Source of the DNA: Ophthalmolycus amberensis
Lineage: Eukaryota; Chordata; Actinopteri; Perciformes; Zoarcidae
Assembly (NCBI GenBank): GCA_024529925.1
Contig: JAFEUB010001485.1
Coordinates: 37,245-101,244 of the forward strand
Direction of reading: 5' to 3'
DNA: 64,000 nucleotides
The notes under the pieces were generated by a model that was not told the DNA's origin, made no database searches, and worked only from the letters and a program-made list of their open reading frames with translations. Position numbers and translations under genes: made by a program. Positions 1 to 14,055 of this stretch are shown piece after piece (within the stretch, counting starts at the first letter, position 1; each line of letters starts with the position of its first letter).

Positions 1-3000
1 ATAGCCAAGAACTGCAGTCATTTCACCACTTTAGTGTCATCTCAAACTAACTAAATGTGTACCGGTATTTATATTTCAAGTCAGATGTGCATGCTGTTAT
101 TCAGCTAGTCTGGATAGCAGCCAGGCAGCTCAGAGAAGAGAGAAATAGCAGCTATTAAACTGCATCACTGCGAAATGACGGCTGCTGCTGTGACTCGCCG
201 CGGAGCAACAGGAATAAATGATGTGTGTTTTTCTCCCCCTGCAACAGAACAATAAATCCTTTGGTGTGTTGGAGCAGCCACAGTGTTGCCTTAGAGGGCA
301 GTGACTGTGCTTGAAGAATCAGTCGGGACTGGCAGTGACTCAGGCTGGAGAAACCCCCTGGACAGAATGGAGGTTTTATAGGATCATTAAGCCATGTTTT
401 TATTGCTGTACGGTGGCACGTGGAGCAATGATTTCAGATTTATGTCTCTCACAGAATCATTGAGTGTTTTTTTATTTTTTATAATTCAGTAATAACATAA
501 GAGTGCAGAGAGAGACACTATTTCTCTGTTCTAGGTTGTCGTTTTTAACACTCAGGATAGAAAAACTTATTCTCAGACCGAATAAAAAACTGCTGATGAT
601 GAAATTTCTCTTTTCGAATTGAGTTGATGACTTTAAAAGCTGAACTCTGCCAACAGTAGCTGGTCCCCCTCAGCCTGCAGTGTATCCACAGGCCAGAAAC
701 AACAGGGGGCAGGGTTGATTCAAACAGTCCATCAGTGACCTTTCAGCACTAAGCCGTGTTTGACAGACTCTGCATCCTCATAGAGGACCAGGATACACTG
801 CCTCCTCTGCACTGTCCTCATAAACACACGGACAATTAGATGGCGGGGCATACATTTTCTTGGCCAGCTTCCCTTTAATTGGGGATGTTTAGAACAACAT
901 CAGTGCAGGAAAGTATTTACACGGCGTTGTGCATTAGGTACAATAGTGTTATTATGAGTGTCCGAGAGGATTTGCTGGAGATGAAGTAAATGCTTTTAGC
1001 AATCTCCCAAACAATCTCTAAACGCCGGCTTAAAAAACCCATTCCGTGACAAACGAATTAAATTGTTTTCAGTGGAACGTAAAACTCATTTATTTCCGAG
1101 GAAAATGTCTACAGTATTTGACATATTCTAGACTAGAGGGACAAATTTGGCCACACAGGCTCACACTGGAGGGGCCTGAAGTTAGATACTAAAAGCCAAA
1201 TTTGGTCGGCTGGCCTCGGGAGATTCTGGTGTAGGACAACTTTAGAACCACACGAAACCTATTGTTTGTTACAGATAAGAAACAAATGGTGTATTTGGAC
1301 TTCATGGCTGTATTATCTCTGCTGTGAGTGGATTACAATAAATGAATAGTCTTGAGAAATGTATTACCTGAGACATTCGTGTTGAGGTGTATTTTGTTAA
1401 ACACCGCTAATGTCGCAATACGACCCCTCATGCCGGGAGTTTGATCCCTGTTAATGCTCTGGGTCCGGGAGGTTGTTTTTTTGTTTCATTTTTTCAAAAT
1501 AAAAACTCACATTAATTATGATTTTACTGCATCTCTGCTGAGGTGTTTATTTGACTCCACTAAAAAGACTAAAGAAGTTGTAGAATTTGCCAACTCAGTA
1601 GTAATGGCTGAGAAAATGGCCATACTGGAATATGCTATTTATCGAATACTCTCTACTGTTATAGCTTTCAAACTACCTTATTCCTATTGTCTCATTGAAA
1701 TATTGTTCAGATCCCGGAACTACTTAACCTTAGATATTCCATATGTACGCATAAACCTCCTATAGTTTCAGGTATTATGGACCTTTCAAATGGAATGAAA
1801 TGTAAACATCCCTCAAGGGACATTCGTCAATTTCCCTTCGTGAGATGTTAAAACTTTATGATCTGAAGTTTTTTTTATCTCTCTTGAAATAGTTATTTTG
1901 TTTTATTTCTCACTTAATTGGTTATCTGACAGTTGTCTCTCTTGTATGCAGGTTGTGTGGTTGACGTAGATAAACTCTACATTTCAGCTCTTATTAAATG
2001 ACCCCAAACAAAAAGCCCCTGCCAGGAGCTCTGTAACCAAAATATCTTTGCAGTGTTGTGACAGCTCAGCAACGTTTCAGTGGAACAGCGACAGCAGAGT
2101 AAGAGAAAAAACATCAGACCTACCACACAACTGCTCTGGGCTAACACATTTAATCAGAGGTTGCATCAGTCTCAGCTGACATCAACAAACCCGACATACA
2201 GGATGCCAAACATACCCAGGATTCAGTTATTGTTATTTTCACTCTCTAGTTGATTGAAGCAGCTTCATGAGGTTATCTAGGATATAGTGGAGTGATTGAT
2301 GGAAATATATATTTTTGAATTCGACAAAGTTCAAGCTTAAACGTGTCACAGCTCTTAAACTTGACCATAAGGGTGGATCCCAGTATGTATTGCACCAGCT
2401 GTTTAGCTGCAGGACTTCAGTGGTGGTGTGCGTATCTCTCCCATGTGTGCTGGGTTTACGAGCAAAGATGAGCATGTTTAAGTTTAGCGTGGCATGTTTT
2501 AGTATTGGCGTGGTGGAGGGGTGAGTTAGGGATCCGATGCGGGATGAGGGGGAGAATGCTTCCCATTCATGTGAGTCACCTGTTTGTCACCGCTTTCGGG
2601 CCGGCATGGATCCAGGCTGCCATATATCAGTCTCACTAGCAGAAACCGGTGGGCCGATGTGCTGCCTGCTACCTTACATGGCTGTTTGGCTCTTCATCTG
2701 CCCACTACTGTACACAGACCCACAGCCCTGTTATGATCTATTGTTTAGCTGCATATGGCATTATACTGGAGCCCTCAGGCCAGACAGCTGCAAGGTGTTT
2801 CATGGAGGAAAATTCAGACTAACACTCTCCCGACTGAAACTCCTGGATAGCTGCTATTTCTAGGGGGTGACAGATTAAGTGCCTGGCTTGTTGTGATTTT
2901 TTTAAATTTAGATTTCTTTTATTTAGATCTTTATAATAGATGATGTAAAATAATTATTGGTAATGGACACCATATAATTTGATAAGTGAGCCTGTAATCT

Positions 3001-3329
3001 GTTATCTTCTGTTGTGAGGAATCTTTTCTCAAATTGTACCTGTTGTTTAGCTTGTTATTTTTGATTCCTCTGAAATATAAAGTCTTTTTTATGACTCTGC
3101 GGCAAGGTGGGATTCACCCTGATGTCACAGAGCTGGTTCAGTTTCAGTGATGACGTGTCTTTAGTTTAAAAAACAACACAGACACAGACTGAATTTACTT
3201 TGTCTTTGATTTGTTGTGGAAACTTATTTGGACTTTTTGTAATCTTGTCGAGAATCATTTGTTGAGTTCATTGCATCCGTTTTCTGAAGGCTATATATGG
3301 AAAGTAATTAAACAAATTCACCCAACCAC
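1..3329. other. Intergenic DNA, no gene seen
   Basis: AT-rich non-coding DNA. The short open frames here (for example 1454-1765 and 2537-2863) have low-complexity or unfamiliar translations, no splice context and no recognisable domain. I see no repeat with clear ends. Confidence 0.6.
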
Positions 3330-3337
3330 TGTACAGT

Positions 3338-3690
3338 TCTGATGTACTTCCACTTTATCTTAGTATTTTAAGTTTTTGCTACTTTTTACTTGTACTCCAC
3401 AGCATATCAGTTGGAAATATTGTGCTTTTAACCATACTATATTTATTTAATAGCTATAGTTACTTGTTACTTTTTAGGTTAAGATATTAAAAAACCCATT
3501 GTTGCATTGGTAATAATAATCCAGTGATATAATATACAAACAACACTGACCGAGGCCATATTACCTGCATACTATACTTTTACTTTTGTACTTATTGCTG
3601 ATAATATTCTTCCACTACTTCAACATTTTCATTGACACTGTGATATTGATACTTTTGCTTTAGTAAAGATTGTAAATACTTCTTCCATCA
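3338..3690 (-). repeat. Interspersed repeat rich in AAGTA motifs
   Basis: Repeated TACTT/AAGTA words (tacttccactt, ctactttttacttgtac, cttttacttttgtactt, tacttcttccatca) spread over 350 bp. A sequence with the same composition and word usage lies in the opposite orientation at about 24880-25400. This type of repeat is common in fish genomes. I cannot assign its class. Confidence 0.45.
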
Positions 3691-3985
3691 TTGGTTTATA
3701 AAATTTAAAACAACCTTATCAGTGTGTGGCTTTCACACCTTACGTGTTTATTTTCCTTCAGTTCTCTTTATCCATTTTCCAGCATTCATTTACATTTTGG
3801 CCTACTGGTAAAAACATTTTTTGCTCACACATTTTGTAATGAACAACTTTTGCTCTTGAGACAACACAACAAACAACTCCTCAAAGTGTTCAAAAAGTAC
3901 GCACACATGTGGCCCTATGTTTTAAGGTCTCCAGTGCTGCACTTTGTTTGAATATATTTGTCTCTTGAGAGTTATGAGCAGAGAG

Positions 3986-3990
<5 letters not shown>

Positions 3991-4027
<37 letters not shown>
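3991..4027. repeat. (GA)n microsatellite
   Basis: An uninterrupted AG dinucleotide run. It explains the serine/leucine-rich open frames read across it on the - strand. Confidence 0.95.
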
Positions 4028-4030
<3 letters not shown>

Positions 4031-5463
4031 AAAGGAGTAAGAGTGAGTAAGGCGACAGCTGTACCTGCCGTGGAGGTCAGGGACTCGAACGAACACCAGG
4101 CTTCCCATTCCATCTCTTTCTCGCAGATTTCCTCGCTAAGAGTCCACTGCTGTAGTGTTGTAGTATAGGATGCTCACAGTGTTTATCTAAATGTCTGCAT
4201 CTTTCACCTGAGTAAGAGTTGTAGCTTTGTGATAACTTGATGGCTTACCTGCTCTTCTGCTGTAGTCTGGAAGGCTGTTTTTCTGATCAAGTAGCGGCTC
4301 TCTATCCGTCCTCTGATGAGACAAGTCTTCCTTGAACTCCGTGGACAAATGGCAGGTGATGATGCAGAGATGAGCAGACGGCCACAGACTCAGTGCGATG
4401 TTGGGACAGCCTTCTTCTTCTTGTGAATATCAACAGGATCTGGCTCTCGTTGACGGCGTCTGAGCTGAGTGTCGACCCAACACCAAACTGTTAGTCCACT
4501 CAAGGGGCAAGAGAAGAAAAGCAGGGGCATCACAAGAGTGATTCCCCCAACGGCCCTCCCTTCTGTCTCTCCTCCTCCATCTCCTCCTCCCCCCCTCACC
4601 CCCACCTTTTATTCTTACATCCCTGGTGCTCTATTTTTTGCTGGGAAGCATTCTTCGGCAACGGGGAAGGGAAGTGGAATTGTTTTCTGGGATCAATAGC
4701 GATTCCGCTCAGAGTAAACTTCCAGAGTGCTCTTATTTACTGCGTGGTCCTTCAGGTTTACAGCGCTGTTGTCTTTGCTGTGTTCAGTGACAGGCACGGC
4801 AAAATTCCTATAATGCAAGATTTTGATACAAATATAAAATATAAAAAATAATATTAATGCAAAGACAAACTGATACAGAATGGGATGAATCTCTTAAAAA
4901 TGTGTTTTTAGCTTTATTTTGGAGACCTAAAAATCCCCCCAATCTGGATTTCCCCACGCTAAAAATAAAGCAGTAGAAACAGAAGAAACAGTCATAGAGT
5001 CAGGTGTCGGAGCCACGACATCTGAAGCCATCTGCTAAAGTTTGGGATGCGAACAAAGAGTCACAGACAAAACTCAAAGAGCTCATCCTTCTCCTCGTTC
5101 CGTCCTTCCCCCTCGTTTTCTCGTGTGCCGTAGGGGTGTGAGTTTTAACCCGGGCCAATCTCTCAGCAACGCAGCCTGCCTGCAGATACATAGGCTACTG
5201 CATTATATAAAGGGGATCTTTTAGGTTAGATTTATCCTTGCTGAAGGGCCAATGTGCAGTCAAATGGCTTTAATTATGTGGCGAGGGCACAGGATGGGCA
5301 CTCACACATGGACAAAGAATTCTAATGTACATTTACAAATGATGTAACTGTAATGCCACATTGCATCGTTCTTTGATTTGACCATTGTTGCATCTGTCTT
5401 CTGCTTATGGTGTGTCAACTTCACTCTCTGGACTTCCCTCCTATTCCTATATTAAAGTTTTGA
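4028..5463. other. Intergenic DNA, no gene seen
   Basis: Contains a short pyrimidine-rich stretch around 4555-4610 that creates proline- and glycine-rich false frames on both strands. No conserved protein, splice pair or transposon end was recognised. Confidence 0.5.
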
Positions 5464-5925
5464 CTTTAAAGGAATAGTCTTGGTGAGAGAGGAATGTTAC
5501 CACTTGCATGCTTGTCTGGTGAATTTGGAAGAAGCTGGTTAGCTTAGCATAGCTAATGTGTTTGGAAACGAATCCAAACCACAATGTTTACCAAATTTTA
5601 ACCAAGTTGTTTTTGTGGCTAAACCTAACCAAACCTTCACTGTAGTGGTTTCATTTCTGGAACAGCTGTCTTGTCAATGTTGGTGTCAGATCAAGAAAAT
5701 GAAAGACATATCTCACTGTTTATGTTGAAGGCCCTTTGGGTTTTTGAGAGGGAGTCAAGTGAGCTGTTTCTTCCTGTTTCCAGTCTCTGTGCTAAGCTAA
5801 GCTAATCGACTTCTGGAGGTAAATTGTATGTAATGAATGTATGGTGTCGTTTTTTGCATGTAATTATCAGCAAAAAAGTGAATAAGTGCATTGCCCAAAA
5901 TTAATCCCAAACTATTCCTTTAAAG
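5464..5925. mobile_element. MITE with 15-bp inverted repeats
   Basis: The ends are exact inverted repeats: CTTTAAAGGAATAGT at 5464-5478 and its complement at 5911-5925. Inside is gtgctaagctaagctaatcg, a word typical of a widespread fish MITE family. A related copy lies at 29803-30122 in an intron of the V-set gene. It encodes no protein, so it must be non-autonomous. Confidence 0.75.
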
Positions 5926-8900
5926 TAGTCAATGATATGCTTGCTCTTTACTAAATTTTTCTTCCTCCTGCTGATGTAATGGCTCGCTCAGTGATCTGAA
6001 TGGCTAAATTCCCCTCTCTAACAACTGGGCCTTTGACCACGTAACAGAGAACATGTTTTAGCCTGTATAAGGGAAACCAAACCAACCAGGATCTCATGAC
6101 CAGCTCTGTCAGATCTCTGGCCAGGAACTATCTCCCTGCTACATCTGTATCCCTACTTTCTTGCTCTTAAAAGACAAAATGAAGCCTCTTTGTGAAGACC
6201 GTGTCAGAGTGCTCCGTCTACATGAACTAATGCTCAAACACCCTTTTCCGTCTTGAAAAGGTTGCCAGGCGTCGGTAAGAATTGCCAGTGATTTCCGAGT
6301 TTCCTTAAACACAAGCCCGTGGCATGGAGCACCTAACATCCTCTCAGTCAGCGGCACCGTTTAATGGAGTGTTTGAAGGGATGGAAAAGCTGTTACTAAT
6401 TCCTAATTACGTAGCCTTCCTCAGTTGAAAGTCCGCGCTGACGTTTCCATTGTGCTGCTCATCAAACTGGATTTGGAAGTGGAACTCCATTCACACAGAG
6501 GAACAGCATGAAGTGATTTGTAACAAAGAAGTGACGTTCCATGACTTCACTTAATCTCAGCACTTACAGCTTCTCGGCGATGCCAGAATGAGGTCTGATG
6601 AATGTGTGTTTGTGTGTGTGTTACGGACAACTGCACGTGTTTGTGTTTGCCCCTGTGTGATGTGTACTTGATGGAAAAAGCCCACACTGCCAGGATGCAT
6701 TAGTGTAACCCACGCCACCCGCCCACCAGCCTGACCCCTGCCTGCTATTCTGCTCCTGATACAAACTCATTTCAGTCCAGGCCTGATGGACATGTGCTTC
6801 TGAACGGCCATCCCAACCTCATGTAAACCCTGCGACTCATCTAATCCACCGGTGGCTGCTAATGTGACAGTAGTATGAAACTCCAGAGTGGGAAAGGTTG
6901 AGGAGAGACACAATCTCTTTTTTTTTTAGCTGAGGTGAACACATATTCGCTCGTGGACGTCAACACAAACTAAGTCACTGACAGGCCTGACCCACAGCAC
7001 TAGCATGTTGTCGTAGCAGACTTCCTGTCAATCCGACACATTTACTGTACTTTGCGTTGACTGTTGACATGTGGTCATGAGTCAAAAACATCCTGTTTCT
7101 GTCTCTGGCTTCCCTCATATGTTCTTTTGAGTTTTATTAATATACATATATCTTTTTTTACATCTTCTTTTCTTTTATTCTTTTGCACAATTGTCCTCTT
7201 GTTAACATTTTCCTTGTTAAATCTTTTGCATCAATGAAATGCTGATGCTCGCTTGTGTGGGAAAAAAGAAGAAACAACGTAGATCAGAATACATTACTTT
7301 CTTGCAGAAGCTTTCAAGTCTGGTTTTCTTTTCGTTTTTAAACTTTGCTTTCATTAAAATGAATTCAAGTGATAATTCTCAAGCACCGAGGTGATCACTT
7401 TCTTACTTTCTAAATCGAACGCCTCTATGCATTTCATTGGTGGATATCTTCCTAGAGCACAGTTTGCCTCTGAATCAACATCTCTAGAGGACAGGCCGAC
7501 CACATGTAAACTACAAAGCATCTATAATAATTTACTTACAACTTTTTAACATTTTAAACTGTTGACTAATAGATTCCTGGAACGTGAACAAAGTGTCCAT
7601 TAGAGGTGTCTTCTTAAAACATTAGGAGGGGTAAGGCTGGTGGTGTTCTATATTTCTCCATACTTTTAAACTTACCATGTCTGTGAACTTGGCTCTGAAT
7701 AAAATGGGTTCAGGGCCAAGGGAAGTATTTTCAGCTCTGCGTGTAGTCACCCAGAGCTACAGTGTGCCTCCATTGATATGTTTTAGAACAACAATAGAGT
7801 TCTACGACACAGAGGAATAAGGCTTTGACTACACCGGCAATAATTGTTAGTGCGATCAATTAAATGTCAATTTGCAGCTCTTACACATGGATTTTACTCA
7901 TTCATCAATAATGCATGAATACATAAATTACCAATTAATAAGTCCATTTGTGACCATTTAGAACCCCTTAATGAAGTATTCAAAAGTAGTATTGAACTGG
8001 TGAATAGTTTTTTAAAGATATCTCTGGTCAGCACAGGACAAGTGACACAAACTGTATGAGTGTCTATTTGGTTTAAGTGTAAAAGAACATACAACACCAT
8101 CAATCCCTTCTCTCTTCTCATCAACATATTTACCATTCAAGCCCGGTTATTAATAAAACCAGTGCTGCTCTGTTGACAAGCCGACCCAGAGAAGCGAGCC
8201 CGTGTTCATGGGCAACAATTGAATATTCGTGCTGTTTGCTTATTATAAAGTGACAAAGCTTACAAAACAGGTGAGGGATTGTGTGTCAGTCCATCTGGTT
8301 CCAACACTGTCTACAGATTTAGACTGATGCTATTCTGACCAGCTCCTCTTTGACCCTGCCGCTGATGGAAAGGCGGTCCCAGACTGGAAGCATTGATGAT
8401 GACGAGCTTATGAAGGCATATATGGGCCACACGTGCATTACTGTGTATGACCCACATAATGCCAGGTATCTATCTGGATATTCAACCTGCCGATTTTCCC
8501 CCGATCCTCGGCTTTTGTCAGCGATCTCCAAAAACTGTAAACTCAGCATTAGAAAGGCTTTAGTATAGTGCAACTCTAGAAAACACGAGTGTGGTTGGTC
8601 TCCAGGTCACCACAGAAACTCAAACATGGTTGCATGGCTAATCTAAAGTTTCAATATTCGGTATTATGTTATATATATGTTTTAATGCCCAGATTCCTAT
8701 TTGTTTTACAGCGTTGAGCTTACTCTGCTTACTCCAAAGGCTCAGTATAAGGCTGAGGTCTGTCCCTGCGAACCATCAACAGTGATGAATGAATTCCATT
8801 GAGCCGCATCAGTTTCGAGGTCTTGGTATTGTGCATGCTGACTCACTGTCACAGCTTATTGGGACACATCAGAGCCATTGTTGATTTTAGTTAGAACCTC

Positions 8901-10940
8901 CTGCAAATTTCTTACTGTGACAAGTCAAAATGTCTGCTGTGAAAAGAACCTGTTGGCCCCAAATATCCAGTATCGGTCAGGCTGTAGATAAAACCTATTC
9001 ATGTTTTTATTCCAACCGTTTTCATAAGATTACTGTGTTTCTTTGTGCAGGGTCAGTAACCGACGGTTTAACAAACTGAAGGCAAACAAAACCTTGCACG
9101 TTCCTCCTCCGCCCTACTAAGAGCAAGGTTATCACGATATGGAGAGTGCCAGAGGAAACATGGACTCTTACTGCCATACTCCCCCCCCCCCCCCCCCCCA
9201 CCCGTCACCACCGTGGAGTTACAGCATCCCAGTGTGCAGCAGCGGAGAAGGAGCGACCTAAACAAATGCAGGAAGAGGGATATCTACAAGACCCTTCACC
9301 CAAGACAACCAACTAACTCAGACATGAGGACAGACGGGTCATGTGTGCCCGTGTGTGTGTGTGAACAGATTGACTTTGTCCAGCGTTTATGTTTTATGTG
9401 TGTACGATGATTGAAGACAGACATGGGGGGTATGTGTGTTTATGTGCCCGCCATACATCCCTGAAAACAAACAGTGAATGAAAGGACGGTATTGTTCATC
9501 AGGTCCAGCAGACGTGCGACATGCAGCCAGCGGCCAAGGGCAACGAAAAAGCCATTCATGGCTCTCAAAGAGCCTCTTCCTCCTTACTGAACCTTTGACT
9601 GGAGTTATTCTAAATCAAATTAATACAAGTCCAGGATTTACAGACGATTTGAGAAATTGAATAAAATCATGAATGGTTGTTTTTTTATTTGTTAGGGGAG
9701 CTTGACATGTCTTATACACTATACTATGGCAATGTTTTATGACTTCCTGTTGGTCCAGGTCATTGTTAAAGTGACTCTGCTTCATTTGAGGAAGCAACGT
9801 TAAATTATAAATCATTTCTCTCACCCACTGAACGTGTGTGAGAAACTCCTTTGGGTGTTCGCCAGTGGATGGTTGACCGTGTGTGTGCCGGCACTCCTAT
9901 CCGTAGATAACATTGTGTTGGGTGGCTGGCTGACTTTGGGGACCTGGAGGCATGAAATCACCCTGTGTCGGGCCATGTGTTCCCCCGATAGTGACAAGGA
10001 GGGTGTTAACCTTCACTGAAATCTACCTCCAGGCCTTCAGGCAGCTCTTCCTGTCCTGAGCGACATGTGTTCCCTCTCACACTGCATTTCTCAGGAACCT
10101 TGGTCACCCTTCAGGCAGCTAAATAACAAATAAAAAAGTCTTAATTCCTTTCATCCTCCTTTTGTTTTGTTTCCTCACATGTTTACAAGTCTGTTAACAC
10201 CGGACTTCTTTCCAGAGCCATGTGTTCTGCGAATCAATGAGTAATGAAGCTCATCACATTAAAGCACCATACAACTTAAAATCTTAACTATTTTGTGCAA
10301 AGGGTCACTTATCGAGAGTCCATTCACTGTGGGCCTCCATTGGACCATATTTCACCCAAAAATATGTACAGTGGCTAACGGTGAGAGATTTTTTTTATCC
10401 TATCTGAATTCTGCTGTGAATAACACGAGAACAACTGCTGCTTGTTTGTTCGTTCCCAGCTGATAAAAAGAGTCGCTGGATGAAACACTTTTCGATAAAA
10501 TAACGTTACATTTGTTCATGGAACATAGCTAAGTTACCTCGATAGCCAAGGTAACGGCCATGTTTCTTGACCTGCACAATTATCTTTTAAACATTATATG
10601 TGTAATTCATGGCAGAATTCAAACAGGATCAAAACATTCTCTGTCTTTCGCAGTTGACTGCTGTACATATTATTTCCAAGATAACAAACAACAACTCTAA
10701 CAACTCTGCAGGCGTTTTTTGTCAGTGATAATGGACTGAAGCTACTCTTAGTAATTAGGTGAAATTACACACGTACTGAAGAAAAGTATTTCCATGTTTG
10801 GTAGCATTTCTCATACAGCTTAATTGCTAACACTTAGCAACTCTCTCTAGCCTCATCTAACCTTCATCTGTAGACTGAATGACTCTGTAAATGGGATCAT
10901 ACTTGTTTTAACCAACATAAGGTTTAGCACCACACGCTAC
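5926..10940. other. Intergenic DNA, no gene seen
   Basis: No coding exon or transposon with clear ends was recognised. Overlapping open frames on both strands at 8319-8573 are not supported by splice sites or a known domain. A 19-base poly-C tract sits at 9181-9199. Confidence 0.5.
9181..9199. repeat. Poly-C homopolymer (19 bases)
   Basis: Nineteen consecutive C residues. It produces the glycine run in a - strand false open frame. Confidence 0.95.
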
Positions 10941-10959
10941 CAGTCCCAGCTGTGGCGAC

Positions 10960-11095
10960 ATTGGTACAGCTGTCTCTTTGTAAGGCAGTTGCTAGGCCTA
11001 TGTACTTTTATTGTTTGTGTCTGTCTTTTTATGTATCTGTCTGTATGGACCCCGAGTCTGAAATAAAGTCTGTCTATCTGTCTATCTAACCTGAC
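10960..11095 (+). mobile_element. Probable LINE 3'-end remnant
   Basis: The stretch runs through gtctgaaataaagtctgtct into a short CTGT/CTAT tandem tail. Fish CR1/Rex1-type LINEs often end in a similar AATAAAG plus tetranucleotide tail; compare the fuller copy ending at about 27070. No protein-coding part remains here. Confidence 0.4.
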
Positions 11096-11851
11096 CATAA
11101 TTGACCATCAGGTAACTAGACAATAAAATCAAGGTATGAGGTGCTAAAAAACGAACTATCCCCACAACAGTTCTGAATCGCTTACTTTCTTACTTGCTAC
11201 GCACACAACCAGTACATTTTTCTTTGATGAGGTCATCTCACAACTGCTGATGTGAGGCACACGGGATTTCATCAGCCTCATGTGTGTCAAGACACCATGG
11301 GGAAGTTAAACGCTCATATACACGTTGGTGTATTTCAATGATGTATCACCCCTTAGTTTATTAGGAGCATTCTTGGATCATACAGAGGGAAATCCACCAC
11401 ATTCATCACATCATATCATATAGTCCAGTGGTTTTACCTTTGAGGAAAATGCATGAGTCATGAAACTTCCAGGAAATCACTTGATATGCTGATTTGTCAA
11501 GCTGTGGGAAAGTGGGAACGACAAAGAAAACATAGAAACAAACAACAATGTTGATTTACAGGAATCCAAGAGAGGTGGTCATTTAACTTCCTGCCTGTCT
11601 ACAACCATCATCTCAATCCCTCACTAGTCATCCCGAACTTCACTCTCTCTCTCATCCAGCCTCTTGTATCCAGGCAGCACTTACATCCTCCCTCCATTAA
11701 CGCCTCACGTCTGCCCTCCACCCAGCCCTTCTCCATTGTGTGCACATCGCTTCTCCTCTCCCTCATGGTGCCTGGCGTTACACAGAGAGGAAGCTGCCCT
11801 TCCACTTCCTTCTTCACTGGTGAGAACAATTCATGCCTTGTGTCTCACCCC

Positions 11852-11852
<1 letters not shown>
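11096..11852. other. Intergenic DNA, no gene seen
   Basis: Unremarkable non-coding sequence leading into the TC microsatellite. Confidence 0.5.

Positions 11853-11942
<90 letters not shown>
11853..11942. repeat. (TC)n microsatellite, about 90 bp
   Basis: An uninterrupted TC dinucleotide run. Its translation explains the Ser-Leu runs in two overlapping + strand open frames (11664-12010), which are therefore not genes. Confidence 0.98.
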
Positions 11943-11947
<5 letters not shown>

Positions 11948-14024
11948 CCCAGACGACGACATGAAGCTGCTAGGTTACTTGGTTTCCCGACGCAGGGTCT
12001 AGTCTTGTAAAAATGTAGAGTAATTTATTTAAAGGTCTTTATCTGTGTGTGACATAGCACATCCAGTAGGGCTCCAGAAGAGACAAAATAGTTCTGGGAA
12101 AGTGTACAAAAATTGTAAAATACAGCGTCTTTCTTTAATATTAAGATGTATGAGACCAGCATGTTCGTAGAGGTGTTGTTGGCCCTATTTTGATCCATAA
12201 AGTTGTCTTGGGGCATACACAAACGAATGAATAAACTAATAACTTTAATCTACGGTATTTATAGAGCACTTATGAAGTTACTAAGGGAATTAAGTTCCTT
12301 TAAGTTTACAACATAAAAACACAGCAATTGAAATACAATGAATACATGACAACACGTGACAATATTTAAGACAAAAGCAGTTAGAAATGACTGGCTAAAC
12401 ATGTATAAAGAATTATTAAAATAAGAGTAAGTTATAAAATGAAAGTGGAGGAAAAAAGTGAATTTAAGTTTCACTAAGTGAAAGCTGAGTTTTTGGGTGA
12501 GTCACTCTGGTCTTGCCTCAACTCTAGCATTATAGAGAGTGATACGTTTGGTAATGTAACCAGGTACCAGTTCATGCAATGCTATATAAGAAGTAATACA
12601 ATTTTAAAATCTGCTCTAAAATGAACTGTACAGTGTTTAAAACAGGTGTATTGTGAGCGGTTAAGGGCCCCTCATCCCCGACGAGGCCCTACTAAATAAT
12701 CTAAAACGCATTTTAAGACACTGATGGAAAATGTGCTTGTAAGTGCCACCAAATCCCAAAATGTCCTCACATAGTGAGCTGGGCATCACATTTGAGGTGA
12801 AAGGTGCACTATCATAAATATTGTGGTAGTAACAATATATCATGTCTGAAAAACACACTCTCTTTCATTACTCTTTCCTGAGTGTAATGTAAAGCCTCGC
12901 AACTGACACATAACGCAACTCAGAAGTCCGCAAACTACGACTAATGTCAGACATCAGCCGTCAAACTGAACAAATGTATTGTTTCCAGATTTGAGATGCA
13001 TCACGTCATTATCAAGAGGGACCCGACAAATCATCACATTGAGTGCTGGACGAGTCACTGAACATGTCAATGAGTGACAGACAAAACTAACAGCGCAAAA
13101 ACATACAGCGAAACCTCCCAAAAAATAAATGAATCACTCAGTTCAGTTCAACCAAAGAGGCCCAAATAGTTAAACTCCCCAGTATTTTACAAGACAAATC
13201 CCTTTTTTATGCTCTCTTATTTTTACGAGCGGAAATAAATAATTGGAATCTTAAATTTAGGAGTGCTATTATACATTTTGTGTACCACAAAATCAGGCTC
13301 TTTAATGTACCTTTTCCCCATAATAATAATAACGAGAGGCAGATACTGGTTAAACTCTTTAAAAAAAATGTGGTGGTCTCAATTGATGGGGCAGCTAGTC
13401 TTGCTTACAGCCTCACAGACATAATCAAACTTCCCTGGAGAATCATCCCAAGCATTTGAGACGTGAACACGAGACTCACGCACCCGAAACGAACGCACAA
13501 GACAATAGTGGCCCCTTTAAACAACAGACCCCCCCCCAGACACAGGAGGTGGTGTGCGCTGGTGTTGTAACAGGACATGGAAGGGGAAACCTTAAGCACA
13601 AATGCAGGTAGTGAGTCCAAACAGTCCAATCTTCTCACCATTTAAACACACCGCTCTCTTTTGTAATCGTACCAGCGATCAATCTGTATTTAACTCTCCT
13701 ACAAACTCTCGTACAATAGCCGGTGAAAAATATTTATGGAGGGACAAACTTTAATTTATGAAGAAAACCACTTTTCCTTCATAATGACGCATTTGACTTT
13801 ATTAGCTCTCAAACTTGTATGTATGTGAGTGTTTTTGTGCACCGGTTCCCGTAGTAAAGTGTGTTTAACAGGCCTGCACTTCCAAGCTCCAAACGACCCG
13901 TCTGTGTGAACAGCTCAGCATAGGAGGGACAGCGGCCTGGACCAAATACAACAAATGTGACCTCTGGAACACAATGATCAAACCCAAGTCCAGCTGGGTA
14001 GCAAGAACAGATGTGACACATGTA
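11943..14024. other. Intergenic DNA, no gene seen
   Basis: AT-rich, with no exon or repeat recognised apart from a short C8 run near 13531. Confidence 0.5.

Positions 14025-14052
<28 letters not shown>
14025..14052. repeat. (GT)n microsatellite
   Basis: Dinucleotide run. It produces the Thr-His run in the - strand false frames around 13809-14150. Confidence 0.95.

Positions 14053-14055
<3 letters not shown>

Noticed and set aside
8319..8573. Overlapping frames on both strands
   Set aside because: Looked protein-like (SIDDDELMKAYMGHTC), but no start context, splice sites or known family. Both strands open by chance.
11664..12010. Two + strand frames of 90-112 codons
   Set aside because: Mostly translated TC microsatellite.
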